9,995 nucleotides of DNA from an uncultured Clostridia bacterium (GTDB taxonomy: Bacteria > Bacillota_A > Clostridia > Oscillospirales > Oscillospiraceae), in assembly GCA_947307505.1 (NCBI GenBank), contig CAMZJG010000020.1, positions 1 through 9,995 on the forward strand, in the 5' to 3' direction. Each line of letters begins with the position of its first letter. Position 1 is the stretch's first letter. The notes beneath the pieces are model-generated. The model was not told where the DNA came from, did no database searches, and worked only from the letters and a program-made list of their open reading frames with translations. A program made the translations under genes and the position numbers. Shown one piece after another: positions 1 through 6,517 of the stretch.

Positions 1-1
1 T

Positions 2-244
2 TCAGCCCTCCAGATAACTCCGGACCAGCTCCTGCAGGAGCTCATCCCGGTCCAGGCGGCTGATAAGGGTGCGGGCGTTTTTGTAATTCGTGATATAGGT
101 AGGGTCCTCCGTGATGATATAGCCCACGATCTGGTTGATGGGGTTGTACCCCTTGACCAGCAGGGCGTTATACACCGCGGTGATGATCTCCTTCGTTTCC
201 GTCCGTTTGTCAACGATCCCGAACTTCCGCGTGAACTGATCCAT
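2..244 (-). CDS. ireB: IreB-family regulatory phosphoprotein (UPF0297, YrzL-like)
   Basis: This is a complete 80-aa protein, the usual size for the UPF0297/IreB family. The diagnostic core GYNPINQIVGYIITEDP is at about residues 32-48, and the C-terminal RDELLQELVRSYL helix follows. In Enterococcus, IreB is a small cytosolic protein phosphorylated on N-terminal threonines by the Ser/Thr kinase IreK and influences cephalosporin resistance. Here the N-terminus has a Thr at residue 5 that could be such a site, which is inference. The ATG follows a strong GGAGGAGGG ribosome binding site. The gene lies 78 bp downstream of pheT on the same strand and has its own promoter. In many Firmicutes the family member sits between alaS and ruvX; what follows it here lies outside the window. 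Confidence 0.93.
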   Translation of the reverse strand: MDQFTRKFGIVDKRTETKEIITAVYNALLVKGYNPINQIVGYIITEDPTYITNYKNARTLISRLDRDELLQELVRSYLEG

Positions 245-269
245 GGTATCCCTCCTCCGACTGTCTTAC

Positions 270-298
270 ATTATACCCGCTTTGTGCCCTCCTGTAAA
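270..298 (-). promoter_or_regulatory. Sigma-A-type promoter of ireB
   Basis: On the minus strand the -35 TTTACA (293-298) and a perfect -10 TATAAT (270-275) are separated by 17 bp. The -10 ends 25 bp before the ireB ATG. The match is strong in otherwise GC-rich DNA. It should allow ireB to be transcribed independently of the pheST T-box. Confidence 0.8.
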
Positions 299-322
299 GG
301 TTTTTCGCCGCAGCCGGGAAGA

Positions 323-2704
323 TCAGCGGAGTTTTGCGCCCAGCTGAGCTTCCAGCGCCTCCAGGATGGCGTTCATGTGGGGCTCGATATCCCCGTCCTT
401 CAGGCTCCGGTCCTCTCCCCGGAAACTCAGGGAGAAGGCAACGCTCTTCTTTCCCGGAGCGATGGGCAGGCCCCGGTATACGTCGAAAAAGTCCACCGCC
501 TTGAGCAGGTCGCCGCCCGCCTCGCGGATGCACTTTTCCAGCTGGTACACGGTGATCTCCTCGTCGCAGACCACCGCCAGGTCCCGGAGCACCGCGGGGA
601 AGCGGGGCAGGGGAACATACTGGGGATCCTCGCCGCGGCAGGCGCAGAGGGCGTCGAAATCCAGCTCTGCCGCGCAGAGGGGGTCGGCAATGCCGTAATT
701 GGCCCGTACGTTGGGGTGGATCTCCCCGAATACGCCCAGCTCCCGTCCGTCCGCCGCAAAGACCTTCGCGCAGCGGCCGGGGTGATAAGCGTAATGATCC
801 CCGCAGGCACGGAACTCCGGCTCCCGGACGCGCATGAGCTGCAGGACGGCTTCCACGGCGCCTTTCATGGCGTAGAACTCGCCGCCCTCGCCGTAGGCGC
901 CCAGGGCCAGGTGCCGCGTCTCCCGGGCCAGGGGGGAGGAAACGTCCTTCAGATAGACCTTCCCCAGGTCGAAGAGCTTCACGTCCCGGTTCCGGCGGTT
1001 ATTGTTCAGGGCGAGACTTTTCAGCAGGGTGCTCAGGAGGGTGGTGCGCATCACGGCGCTGTCCTCCCCAAGGGGGTTCAGGATGCGGAAAGAATCCCGC
1101 AGCGGGTGATCCGCGGGCATGCCGCTCAGATCGTTGTCCGACTGGCCGATGAAGGAATAGGTGAGGATCTCATGGAAGCCCATGTCCCGGCAGAGGCGGC
1201 GGCAGGACTGCTCCAGCGCCTGCTTCTCCGTGAGACCGCCCTGGGTGATGACGCCCCGGAAGGCCGTGGCGGGGATCCGGTCGTAGCCGTAGAACCGGGC
1301 CACTTCTTCGGCGATGTCGCTGTAGTGCTCCACATCCCCCCGCCAGGAGGGCACGGTCATCATGTCCCCGTCGAAGGTGAAGCCCAGCTTCTCCAGCACC
1401 CGCCGCATATACTCCGGGCTCGGCTCGATGCCCAGGAGACGGTCGATCTTCTCCGGCTCCAACCTGAGCCTGCGGGGAGCGCTGTCCCTGGCCACCACGT
1501 CGATGATCCCGTCCACCACGTCGCCCGCATCCAGCAGCTCCACCAGTTCGCAGGCCCGTTCCACCGCGGGAAGGGTGCCCAGAGGATCCAGCCCCTTCTC
1601 AAAGCGGGAGGAGGCGTCCGTGCGCATGCCCAGGGCGATGGCGGTCCGGCGGATGGAGGTTCCGTTGAAGTTGGCGGACTCAAAAACCACTGCGGTGGTG
1701 TCCTCGGTGATCTCGCTGTTCTCGCCGCCCATGACCCCGGCCAGGCCGATGGCCTTGCTTTCGTCCGCGATCACCAGCATATCCGGCGTCAGGGTCCGGG
1801 GGCTTCCGTCCAGGGTGGCCATCTGCTCTCCCTCGTTTGCCCGGCGCACCAGGATATGGCTGCCGGTGATGCAGCGGTAGTCGAAGGAATGCATGGGCTG
1901 ACCGTATTCCACCATCACATAGTTCGTGATATCCACAATGTTGTTGATGGGGCGGATGCCGCTGGCCCGCAGTCTGCGCCGCATCCACTCGGGGGAGGGC
2001 GCTATGCGCACGTTTTTCACGAAGCGGGCAGTGTACCTCGGGCACAGATCCGGCTCCAGGATATCCACGTCCAGGTAGTTCAGGATACTGTCCCCGCTGC
2101 CCTTCACCTTCGGCTCCGGCAGATCCAGAGGGGTATCGAAGGTGGCGGCGGCTTCCCGGGCCAGTCCCCGGACGCTCAGGCAGTCCGGCCGGTTGTTGGT
2201 GATCTCAAAGTCCACCACGCTGTCCCGCAGACCGACCACTTCCCGGATGTCCTGGCCCACGGCGCAGGGCTCCTGCAGGATGAAGATCCCGTCCGCAATG
2301 GCGTAGGGATAGTCGTTCACCGTCAGGCCCAGTTCTCCCAGGGAGCAGAGCATGCCCTCCGAAGGCACGCCCCGGAGAACGCCCTTTTCGATGCGCTTGT
2401 CCCCGGGCAGGGTGGAACCGTCCAGGGCGACGGGGACAAGGTCCCCCTGCTGCACGTTCTGGGCGCCGGTGACGATCTGAACGGGCTTGTCCCGTCCCAC
2501 CTCCACCTGGCATACCCAGAGATGATCGCTGTCGGGATGGCGGACGATCTCCGCCACCTTGCCCACCACCACGCCGGTGATGTCTTCTCCCAGCACGTCC
2601 AGGGTCTCCACTTTGGAGCCGGACATGGTCATGCGGTCGCAGAATTCCTTATCGGAAACACCCACCCGGGTGAATTCATCCAGCCAATTTCTTGAGAGTT
2701 TCAT
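323..2704 (-). CDS. pheT: Phenylalanine--tRNA ligase beta subunit
   Basis: This is a 793-aa full-length bacterial PheT, the beta subunit of the cytosolic alpha2beta2 enzyme that charges tRNA-Phe. The domains are in the expected order. An EMAP/Trbp111-like tRNA-binding domain at about residues 45-155 includes HPDSDHLWVCQVEVG and IVTGAQNV. The B3/B4 editing domain at about 215-400 includes RPINNIVDITNYVM and GVMGGENSEI. B5 is at about 409-480. A C-terminal FDX-ACB anticodon-binding domain at about 696-793 begins near PLPRFPAVLRDLAVV. The ATG is 12 bp after the pheS stop, and its ribosome binding site overlaps that stop (TAAGGAGG), so translation is probably coupled. Expression should follow the upstream T-box. 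No clear terminator is visible after the stop, so some transcription may run into ireB. Confidence 0.98.
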   Translation of the reverse strand: MKLSRNWLDEFTRVGVSDKEFCDRMTMSGSKVETLDVLGEDITGVVVGKVAEIVRHPDSDHLWVCQVEVGRDKPVQIVTGAQNVQQGDLVPVALDGSTLPGDKRIEKGVLRGVPSEGMLCSLGELGLTVNDYPYAIADGIFILQEPCAVGQDIREVVGLRDSVVDFEITNNRPDCLSVRGLAREAAATFDTPLDLPEPKVKGSGDSILNYLDVDILEPDLCPRYTARFVKNVRIAPSPEWMRRRLRASGIRPINNIVDITNYVMVEYGQPMHSFDYRCITGSHILVRRANEGEQMATLDGSPRTLTPDMLVIADESKAIGLAGVMGGENSEITEDTTAVVFESANFNGTSIRRTAIALGMRTDASSRFEKGLDPLGTLPAVERACELVELLDAGDVVDGIIDVVARDSAPRRLRLEPEKIDRLLGIEPSPEYMRRVLEKLGFTFDGDMMTVPSWRGDVEHYSDIAEEVARFYGYDRIPATAFRGVITQGGLTEKQALEQSCRRLCRDMGFHEILTYSFIGQSDNDLSGMPADHPLRDSFRILNPLGEDSAVMRTTLLSTLLKSLALNNNRRNRDVKLFDLGKVYLKDVSSPLARETRHLALGAYGEGGEFYAMKGAVEAVLQLMRVREPEFRACGDHYAYHPGRCAKVFAADGRELGVFGEIHPNVRANYGIADPLCAAELDFDALCACRGEDPQYVPLPRFPAVLRDLAVVCDEEITVYQLEKCIREAGGDLLKAVDFFDVYRGLPIAPGKKSVAFSLSFRGEDRSLKDGDIEPHMNAILEALEAQLGAKLR

Positions 2705-2716
2705 CGTCGTTCCTCC

Positions 2717-3745
2717 TTAGCTGAACTGGCGCAGGAAGCGCACGTCGTTGTCGAACAGGAGACGCAGGTCGCTGATGCTGAACCGGCGCATCACCAGGCG
2801 TTCCAGTCCCACGCCGAAGGCAAAGCCGCTGTACACATCCGGATCGATGCCGCAGCCGGAGAGGACCTTGGGATGGACCATGCCGGCCCCCAGGAGCTCG
2901 ATCCAGCCCTCGCCCTTGCAGACCCGGCAGCCCGCGCCGTGGCACTCGAAGCACTGGATATCCACTTCGCAGCTGGGCTCGGTAAAGGGGAAATGGTGGG
3001 GACGGAAGCGGGTGACGGTCTCAGGGCCGTAGAGCCGCTTCAGCATCACGTCCAGACAGCCCTTCAGGTCTCCCATGGTGATGCCCTTGTCCACCACCAG
3101 CCCTTCCAGCTGATGGAACATGGGAGAGTGGGTGGCGTCGATCTCATCCTTCCGGTAGACCCGGCCGGGGGAAATGATGCGGATGGGAGGCTTCTGCTGC
3201 TCCATGACCCGCACCTGAACCGGGCTGGTCTGGCAGCGGAGGTGGACCTTCTCGTCCTCCGTGATATAGAAGGTATCGGTCCATTCCCGCACGGTGTGGC
3301 CTTCGGGAATGTTCAGCTTATCAAAGTCATAGGTGCTGAGCTCCACCTCGGGGCCTTCCGCCACCTGGAAGCCCATGCCCACGAAAATATCCACGCATTC
3401 GTCCCAGACGATCTGCAGGGGGTGCTTCGCCCCGGTATCCACGGCCTTGCCGGGGATGGTCACGTCCAGGGTCTCCTCCCGGAGTTTCCGCTCCAGCAGG
3501 GCGTCCTGCAGGGCTTTGCCCCGCTCGTTGAGGGCGGCTTCAATTTTCGCCCGGACCTCATTGGCCAGCTGTCCCATGGCGGGACGCTCCTCCGGACTGA
3601 CGCTGCCCAGCTGCTTCAGCACCGCGCTGAGCGAGCCCTTTTTTCCCAGGTACTGCACCCGCACCGCATCCAGGGCGCTCGGATCCAGGGCCTCCTGAAT
3701 GGCCGCAAGGGATTTGGCCCGGATCTCCTCCAGCTTGTTCTTCAT
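2717..3745 (-). CDS. pheS: Phenylalanine--tRNA ligase alpha subunit
   Basis: PheS is a 342-aa catalytic alpha subunit of phenylalanyl-tRNA synthetase (class II aaRS). An N-terminal coiled-coil region (about 1-90) precedes the catalytic core. Visible motifs are ATHSPMFHQLEG (204-215), the phenylalanine pocket region FRPHHFPFTEPS (247-258), a four-cysteine segment (C265, C268, C273, C276) leading into GEGWIELLG, and motif 3 GFAFGVGLERL (307-317). The frame is open further upstream to 3877, but that stretch is the T-box terminator. The start at 3745 is chosen because it has AGGAGG six bases upstream and gives the normal family length. At the position of the usual HTS substrate motif this protein has QTS (172-174). 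It forms an operon with pheT. Confidence 0.97.
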   Translation of the reverse strand: MKNKLEEIRAKSLAAIQEALDPSALDAVRVQYLGKKGSLSAVLKQLGSVSPEERPAMGQLANEVRAKIEAALNERGKALQDALLERKLREETLDVTIPGKAVDTGAKHPLQIVWDECVDIFVGMGFQVAEGPEVELSTYDFDKLNIPEGHTVREWTDTFYITEDEKVHLRCQTSPVQVRVMEQQKPPIRIISPGRVYRKDEIDATHSPMFHQLEGLVVDKGITMGDLKGCLDVMLKRLYGPETVTRFRPHHFPFTEPSCEVDIQCFECHGAGCRVCKGEGWIELLGAGMVHPKVLSGCGIDPDVYSGFAFGVGLERLVMRRFSISDLRLLFDNDVRFLRQFS

Positions 3746-3761
3746 CTTCTGCCTCCTGTGA

Positions 3762-3781
3762 GCCGCTCCGAAAGGAGCGGC
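3762..3781 (-). promoter_or_regulatory. Hairpin directly upstream of the pheS ribosome binding site
   Basis: A perfect 8-bp stem (GCCGCTCC / GGAGCGGC) closes a four-base loop between the T-box terminator and the pheS AGGAGG (3752-3757), ending four bases before it. It lacks a T-tract, so it is not a terminator. It is not part of the canonical T-box fold. It could stabilise the processed mRNA or influence initiation; this is inference. Confidence 0.55.
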
Positions 3782-3787
3782 GTATTC

Positions 3788-4046
3788 GTCAAACAAAGGG
3801 CCCTCCGTCCCGATACTATGGGACGGAAGGCTCCGCGTTACCACCCATATTCGCCTCCGGCCGGCCGGAAGACGCACTCAGCGGGGAACGAAAAGACATT
3901 CCCCTTGACCGATGACGGGGTCAGACCGTCGGCCGTTACGCCGCAGCTCCCGGGCGAACCAAGCGGCCCATGGACCGGGGCGCTCGCAGCAAACGCGCCC
4001 TTCTCTGAGATCCCGGTCTCCGCTATTTTCCCGTTCAACGCCATTT
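3788..4046 (-). promoter_or_regulatory. T-box riboswitch, tRNA-Phe specific, leader of pheST
   Basis: On the minus strand the leader carries the T-box sequence TGGGTGGTAACGCGG (3833-3847). Its UGGU bulge complements an ACCA tRNA end. Stem I can be traced: AGCGG/CCGCT (4020-4024 with 3962-3966), GACCG/CGGTC (4014-4018 with 3973-3977), and a distal GGGCGC/GCGCCC helix (3995-4000 with 3978-3983). An AGAGA AG-bulge-like segment lies on its 5' side. The specifier loop just below AGCGG/CCGCT contains TTC (3956-3958), a Phe codon, which fits the downstream genes. Uncharged tRNA-Phe should stabilise the antiterminator and permit pheST transcription; charged tRNA should favour the terminator. The stretch from the pheS start to 4198 holds no gene, only this leader, hairpins and two divergent promoters. 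Confidence 0.95.
3790..3830 (-). terminator. T-box regulated intrinsic terminator
   Basis: The minus-strand stem CCTTCCGTCCC / GGGACGGAGGG (3820-3830 with 3801-3811) is an 11-bp helix with one G-U pair and an 8-base loop. It is followed by a T-rich run, TTTGTTT. Its 5' arm lies immediately after the T-box motif, so it is mutually exclusive with the antiterminator. Confidence 0.9.
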
Positions 4047-4052
4047 TGGGCG

Positions 4053-4081
4053 AGTATACCACTTTGTTTTCCGGAATGCAA
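4053..4081 (-). promoter_or_regulatory. Sigma-A-type promoter of the T-box/pheST operon
   Basis: On the minus strand, -35 TTGCAT (4076-4081) and -10 TATACT (4053-4058) are separated by 17 bp. The predicted transcription start, at about 4044-4047, falls just before the first paired segment of T-box stem I, which independently supports the call. Confidence 0.85.
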
Positions 4082-4119
4082 GGCTTTTCCCATTCTTCTT
4101 CAGAGCATGGACGACGCCG

Positions 4120-4148
4120 TTGCAAGGGAAGAGAAATCGTGATATGCT
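4120..4148 (+). promoter_or_regulatory. Sigma-A-type promoter of the zinc-ribbon gene
   Basis: The -35 TTGCAA (4120-4125) and -10 TATGCT (4143-4148) have 17-bp spacing. It diverges from the pheST promoter, with 38 bp between the two -35 boxes. The start codon lies about 50 bp downstream of the -10. Confidence 0.7.
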
Positions 4149-4198
4149 GTGCAGCGGGAGTGAAAAGGAAGAACATATACATGGGGGAGGTTTATCTC

Positions 4199-4762
4199 AT
4201 GGCCAGATTCTGTACCGAATGCGGAGCTGCGATCCCGGAAGGAGCGGGCTTCTGCATCGAATGCGGCGCGAAAGCGCCGGAAGCCGAAACGGTCCCGGCT
4301 CAGGCCGCCGCGGCGGAGATCCCGGAGCCTTTGCCCGCGGTTCCCCAGCAGCCCGCCCGGGAGCAGTATACCTATGATGAACCGAAGCAGACGGCTTATC
4401 CGCCCCAGTCCTCAGCGTGGTCGGCGGCGCCGGACCGGAGCCAGAAGCCGGTGAGCACCTTTGCGTTCTGGGCGCTGAAGATCCTGTATGCCATTCCCGT
4501 GGTGGGGTTCTTCGCCTCCCTGGTCCTGGCCATCGCGCCGGAGAACAAGAGCCTGAAGCATCATGCGCTGGCCGCCTTTATCTGGCGGCTCATCATACTG
4601 GGCCTGCTGATCTTCGGGAGCATCCGCCTCTGGAAAGGCGTCGAAGCCCACTGGGATGAGGTCTCCGATTCCTTTACGGAGATCATCGACGGCGATGGAT
4701 TCGAGGACCTGGATGATCTGCTGAACGGGCTGAAAGACGCCATTTCCGACGCCGGGAAGTAA
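4199..4762 (+). CDS. Zinc-ribbon domain membrane protein, function unknown
   Basis: This 187-aa protein has three parts. An N-terminal zinc ribbon has C5-x2-C8 and C19-x2-C22. A Pro/Ala/Gln-rich flexible linker spans about residues 25-82. Two hydrophobic segments, about 87-113 and 122-145, are probably a membrane hairpin, and an acidic C-terminal tail follows. Clostridia have many such zinc_ribbon plus TM proteins, mostly uncharacterised; I cannot assign a role. The ATG at 4199 is preceded by GGGGGAGG with 8-nt spacing. The in-frame ATG at 4181 lies just upstream of that site and is a less likely start. Its own promoter diverges from pheST, so it is not part of the tRNA synthetase operon. No clear terminator follows, but the next gene has its own promoter. 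Confidence 0.85.
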   Translation: MARFCTECGAAIPEGAGFCIECGAKAPEAETVPAQAAAAEIPEPLPAVPQQPAREQYTYDEPKQTAYPPQSSAWSAAPDRSQKPVSTFAFWALKILYAIPVVGFFASLVLAIAPENKSLKHHALAAFIWRLIILGLLIFGSIRLWKGVEAHWDEVSDSFTEIIDGDGFEDLDDLLNGLKDAISDAGK

Positions 4763-4785
4763 AGAGGGCCCGGAGCTTTTTCCGG

Positions 4786-4814
4786 TGGACAAACTGGAGG
4801 AAAATGCGTATACT
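4786..4814 (+). promoter_or_regulatory. Sigma-A-type promoter upstream of the two-TM protein gene
   Basis: The -35-like TGGACA (4786-4791) and -10 TATACT (4809-4814) are separated by 17 bp, about 30 bp ahead of the start codon at 4845. It may drive the run from 4845 to 7051. Confidence 0.65.
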
Positions 4815-4844
4815 TAAAGATAAATTCCCGTCGGGGGTGAGGAT

Positions 4845-5387
4845 ATGAAAACCTATCATGATGTGTTTGTGGAGCAGCTGGTGCGCCGCCGCCGTCCCGG
4901 AGGCGAAGCGGTCTTCCGCCTGGGCGCGATCCTGCTGGGGCTCATCCTCATCACCCTGGCCTTCGTCCTGGCACGGAACTTTTTCCCCGTCCTCTTTGCC
5001 CTGGTGGTGATCCTGGAATTCTTTGCCTTTGTGTATACCGTAAAGGAATTCGAATATTCCTTTATCAGCGGGGACGTGGATATCGACATGATCCGGGGCA
5101 AGCGGAAGCGCAGCACCATCTTCAGCTGCAGCTGCCGGGACATCTCTCTCATGGCCCCCTGCGGCACCCATGAAGAAGCCCTTGCCGAACCCTTCACCCG
5201 CACCACGGACGCCTCTGAGCAAGCGAAGGGAGAGGGCCGGTGGTTCTTCATCTGCCAGCGGGAGGACGGGAACCGGGAGCTGGTGTACCTGACCCCCAAT
5301 GAGCGGCTCCTGGACGCTTTTTCCGGCTACCTGGGCAGAAAGATGGACTATAAGCCCCAGACCGGGCATAAACTGACAGCAGAGTAG
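4845..5387 (+). CDS. Two-TM conserved protein resembling DUF6106
   Basis: This is a 180-aa predicted membrane protein. After a basic N-terminus (RRRR at about 14-17) come two closely spaced hydrophobic helices, about 24-43 and 45-66. A cytosolic-looking domain follows, opening with a FEYSF-SGDVDID-KRKR-SCSC block (about 69-97) and ending near LTPNERLLDAF. The layout and this block match what I remember of the clostridial DUF6106 family, which has no assigned function; the family name is from memory and should be checked. The ATG has GGGGGTGAGG a few bases upstream and its own promoter. It is followed by a perfect palindrome and then the lipoprotein gene 34 bp on, suggesting cotranscription. 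Confidence 0.85.
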   Translation: MKTYHDVFVEQLVRRRRPGGEAVFRLGAILLGLILITLAFVLARNFFPVLFALVVILEFFAFVYTVKEFEYSFISGDVDIDMIRGKRKRSTIFSCSCRDISLMAPCGTHEEALAEPFTRTTDASEQAKGEGRWFFICQREDGNRELVYLTPNERLLDAFSGYLGRKMDYKPQTGHKLTAE

Positions 5388-5388
5388 A

Positions 5389-5406
5389 CCGGCTCCCGGG
5401 AGCCGG
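5389..5406. repeat. 18-nt perfect palindrome between genes
   Basis: The 18 bases equal their own reverse complement, so the RNA could form a 7-bp stem with a 4-base loop. It starts one base after the upstream stop codon and ends two bases before the AAGGAGG (5409-5415) of the lipoprotein gene. No T-tract follows, so it is not a standard terminator. Confidence 0.6.
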
Positions 5407-5421
5407 AGAAGGAGGCTCTGC

Positions 5422-6030
5422 GTGAGACTGGTCCGTACCGCCGCCCTTTTGGCCGCGCTGCTTGCGTCCCTGCTTTTGTCCGCCTGCGGCGGCAGTCTGG
5501 GGGACCGGGAGCGGGAGGATTTTCTGGAGATCCGGACCTCCCTGCTGGAACGGGAGAAACTCAGCCTTCGGGCTGATCTCCGGGCGGATTACGGTGACCG
5601 GGTATACGACTATCGCCTGTCCTACGTCGGAAACGCGGAAGAGGGCAGCCTGCGGATCGAAGAACCTCTGGAGCTGGAAGACGTCCGGGTGGAGCTGAAG
5701 GAAGGGCATGCCCGCCTCCGTTACGGGGACCTGATGCTGGATACCGGCGCTCTGGCGGGAGAGGAAAGCCCTGTGCAGGCTTTCCCGCTGATGATCCGGG
5801 CCTGGCTCCGGGGCAGCGTGGCTGAGTGCTGGCATGAGCGCATGGAAGAGGAGGACTGTACCGCGGCGGAGATCCATCTGGGCGGCGCGGGAGCGGAAAC
5901 GAGTCTGGTCTGCCGGGTCTGGTTCCGCCGGTCCGACGGGGAGCCGGTGTTCGCCGAACTGGCGGCGGAGGGCCGGGTATGCCTGACCTGCCGCTTCCTG
6001 CCCCGGATCGAAGAGACGCCGGAAGTATAA
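5422..6030 (+). CDS. Lipoprotein, LolA/YdcC-like (tentative)
   Basis: This 202-aa protein starts with GTG, chosen because AAGGAGG sits six bases upstream and the signal peptide begins here. A basic-hydrophobic signal ends in the lipobox LSAC with C22 as the lipidated residue, so it should be anchored to the outer face of the cytoplasmic membrane. The mature part has alternating short beta-type stretches (for example DYRLSYVG, VELKEGHARLRYGDL, VCRVWFRRSDGEPVF), as in LolA-type half-barrels. In B. subtilis the LolA-like lipoprotein YdcC is encoded before alr, ndoAI and ndoA (mazF). Here mazF follows directly, which supports a YdcC-like assignment by context. Sequence similarity alone is weak, so the family is an inference; the lipoprotein call is firm. 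Confidence 0.85.
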   Translation: MRLVRTAALLAALLASLLLSACGGSLGDREREDFLEIRTSLLEREKLSLRADLRADYGDRVYDYRLSYVGNAEEGSLRIEEPLELEDVRVELKEGHARLRYGDLMLDTGALAGEESPVQAFPLMIRAWLRGSVAECWHERMEEEDCTAAEIHLGGAGAETSLVCRVWFRRSDGEPVFAELAAEGRVCLTCRFLPRIEETPEV

Positions 6031-6031
6031 T
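6026..6031 (+). promoter_or_regulatory. Possible -10 element for mazF
   Basis: A perfect TATAAT overlaps the lipoprotein stop codon, about 78 bp before the mazF start. No convincing -35 lies 16-18 bp upstream, so this is a weak candidate for an internal promoter. Confidence 0.25.
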
Positions 6032-6108
6032 GCTTTCCGCTTTGTGGAAGAATGTGATCGTCGGACATAGGATGTACCGGCAATTCATTCAGCGGAGCGT
6101 GAAGACTT

Positions 6109-6489
6109 ATGCTGCAGAGCGTCAGAAGAGGAGACATTTATTACGCGGATCTGAGTCCCGTGGTGGGGAGCGAGCAGGGCGGGATGCGGCCGGTACTTAT
6201 CGTGCAGAACGATATCGGCAACCGGTACAGCCCCACCGTCATCGCCGCCGCCATCACCTCTCAGACCGGAAAGGCCAAGCTGCCCACCCATATTTCACTG
6301 GGGGGCCAGAGCTGCGGCCTGACCAAAGATTCCATCATTCTGCTGGAGCAGATACGCACCATCGATAAACAGCGCCTGCGGGAACGGATGGGCAAGCTGG
6401 ACGAGGCCATGATGAGCCGGGTGGACAGCGCCATTGCCGTGAGCTTTGGCCTGGGACCCAGAGAGGCCGGGACCGGAGCCGCCATGTGA
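6109..6489 (+). CDS. mazF: MazF/EndoA endoribonuclease toxin
   Basis: This 126-aa protein is very similar to B. subtilis EndoA/NdoA (PemK/MazF family), a sequence-specific mRNA endoribonuclease. Shared blocks include [13 protein letters not shown] (13-25), [13 protein letters not shown] (27-39), AKLPTH and [14 protein letters not shown]. The residues matching the catalytic Arg25 and Thr48 of the Bacillus enzyme are present as R27 and T50, so the enzyme looks intact. Compared with EndoA it has a two-residue N-terminal extension and a slightly longer C-terminus ([11 protein letters not shown]). The ribosome binding site is poor: GGAG at 6094-6097 with long spacing. No antitoxin (NdoAI/MazE-like) gene is adjacent on either side; the flanking genes encode a lipoprotein (78 bp upstream) and a secreted protein (28 bp downstream). 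Confidence 0.95.
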   Translation: MLQSVRRGDIYYADLSPVVGSEQGGMRPVLIVQNDIGNRYSPTVIAAAITSQTGKAKLPTHISLGGQSCGLTKDSIILLEQIRTIDKQRLRERMGKLDEAMMSRVDSAIAVSFGLGPREAGTGAAM

Positions 6490-6517
6490 ATCCCCCGCCG
6501 AAATGAGGTAGAGAAAG

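Noticed and set aside
284..2695. 803-aa plus-strand open frame opposite pheT
   Set aside because: It is an antisense shadow of pheT in GC-rich DNA, low in complexity (His/Gln/Gly/Val-rich), with no recognisable domain, while the opposite strand encodes a full PheT.
3746..3877. 44-residue N-terminal extension of PheS
   Set aside because: It would be encoded by the T-box antiterminator and terminator. The start at 3745 has the AGGAGG and gives the family length.
2873..4198. Long plus-strand open frame running into the zinc-ribbon gene
   Set aside because: This part is antisense to pheS and the T-box leader. The real gene starts at 4199 with its own promoter and ribosome binding site.
4763..4785. 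Possible terminator after the zinc-ribbon gene
   Set aside because: Only a 5-bp CCGGA/TCCGG stem with the T-run inside the loop and no T-tract after it.
5979..6368. 129-aa plus-strand frame spanning the lipoprotein end and mazF, considered as a possible antitoxin
   Set aside because: It is an out-of-frame overlap, Arg/His-rich, with no MazE/NdoAI-like features and no ribosome binding site.
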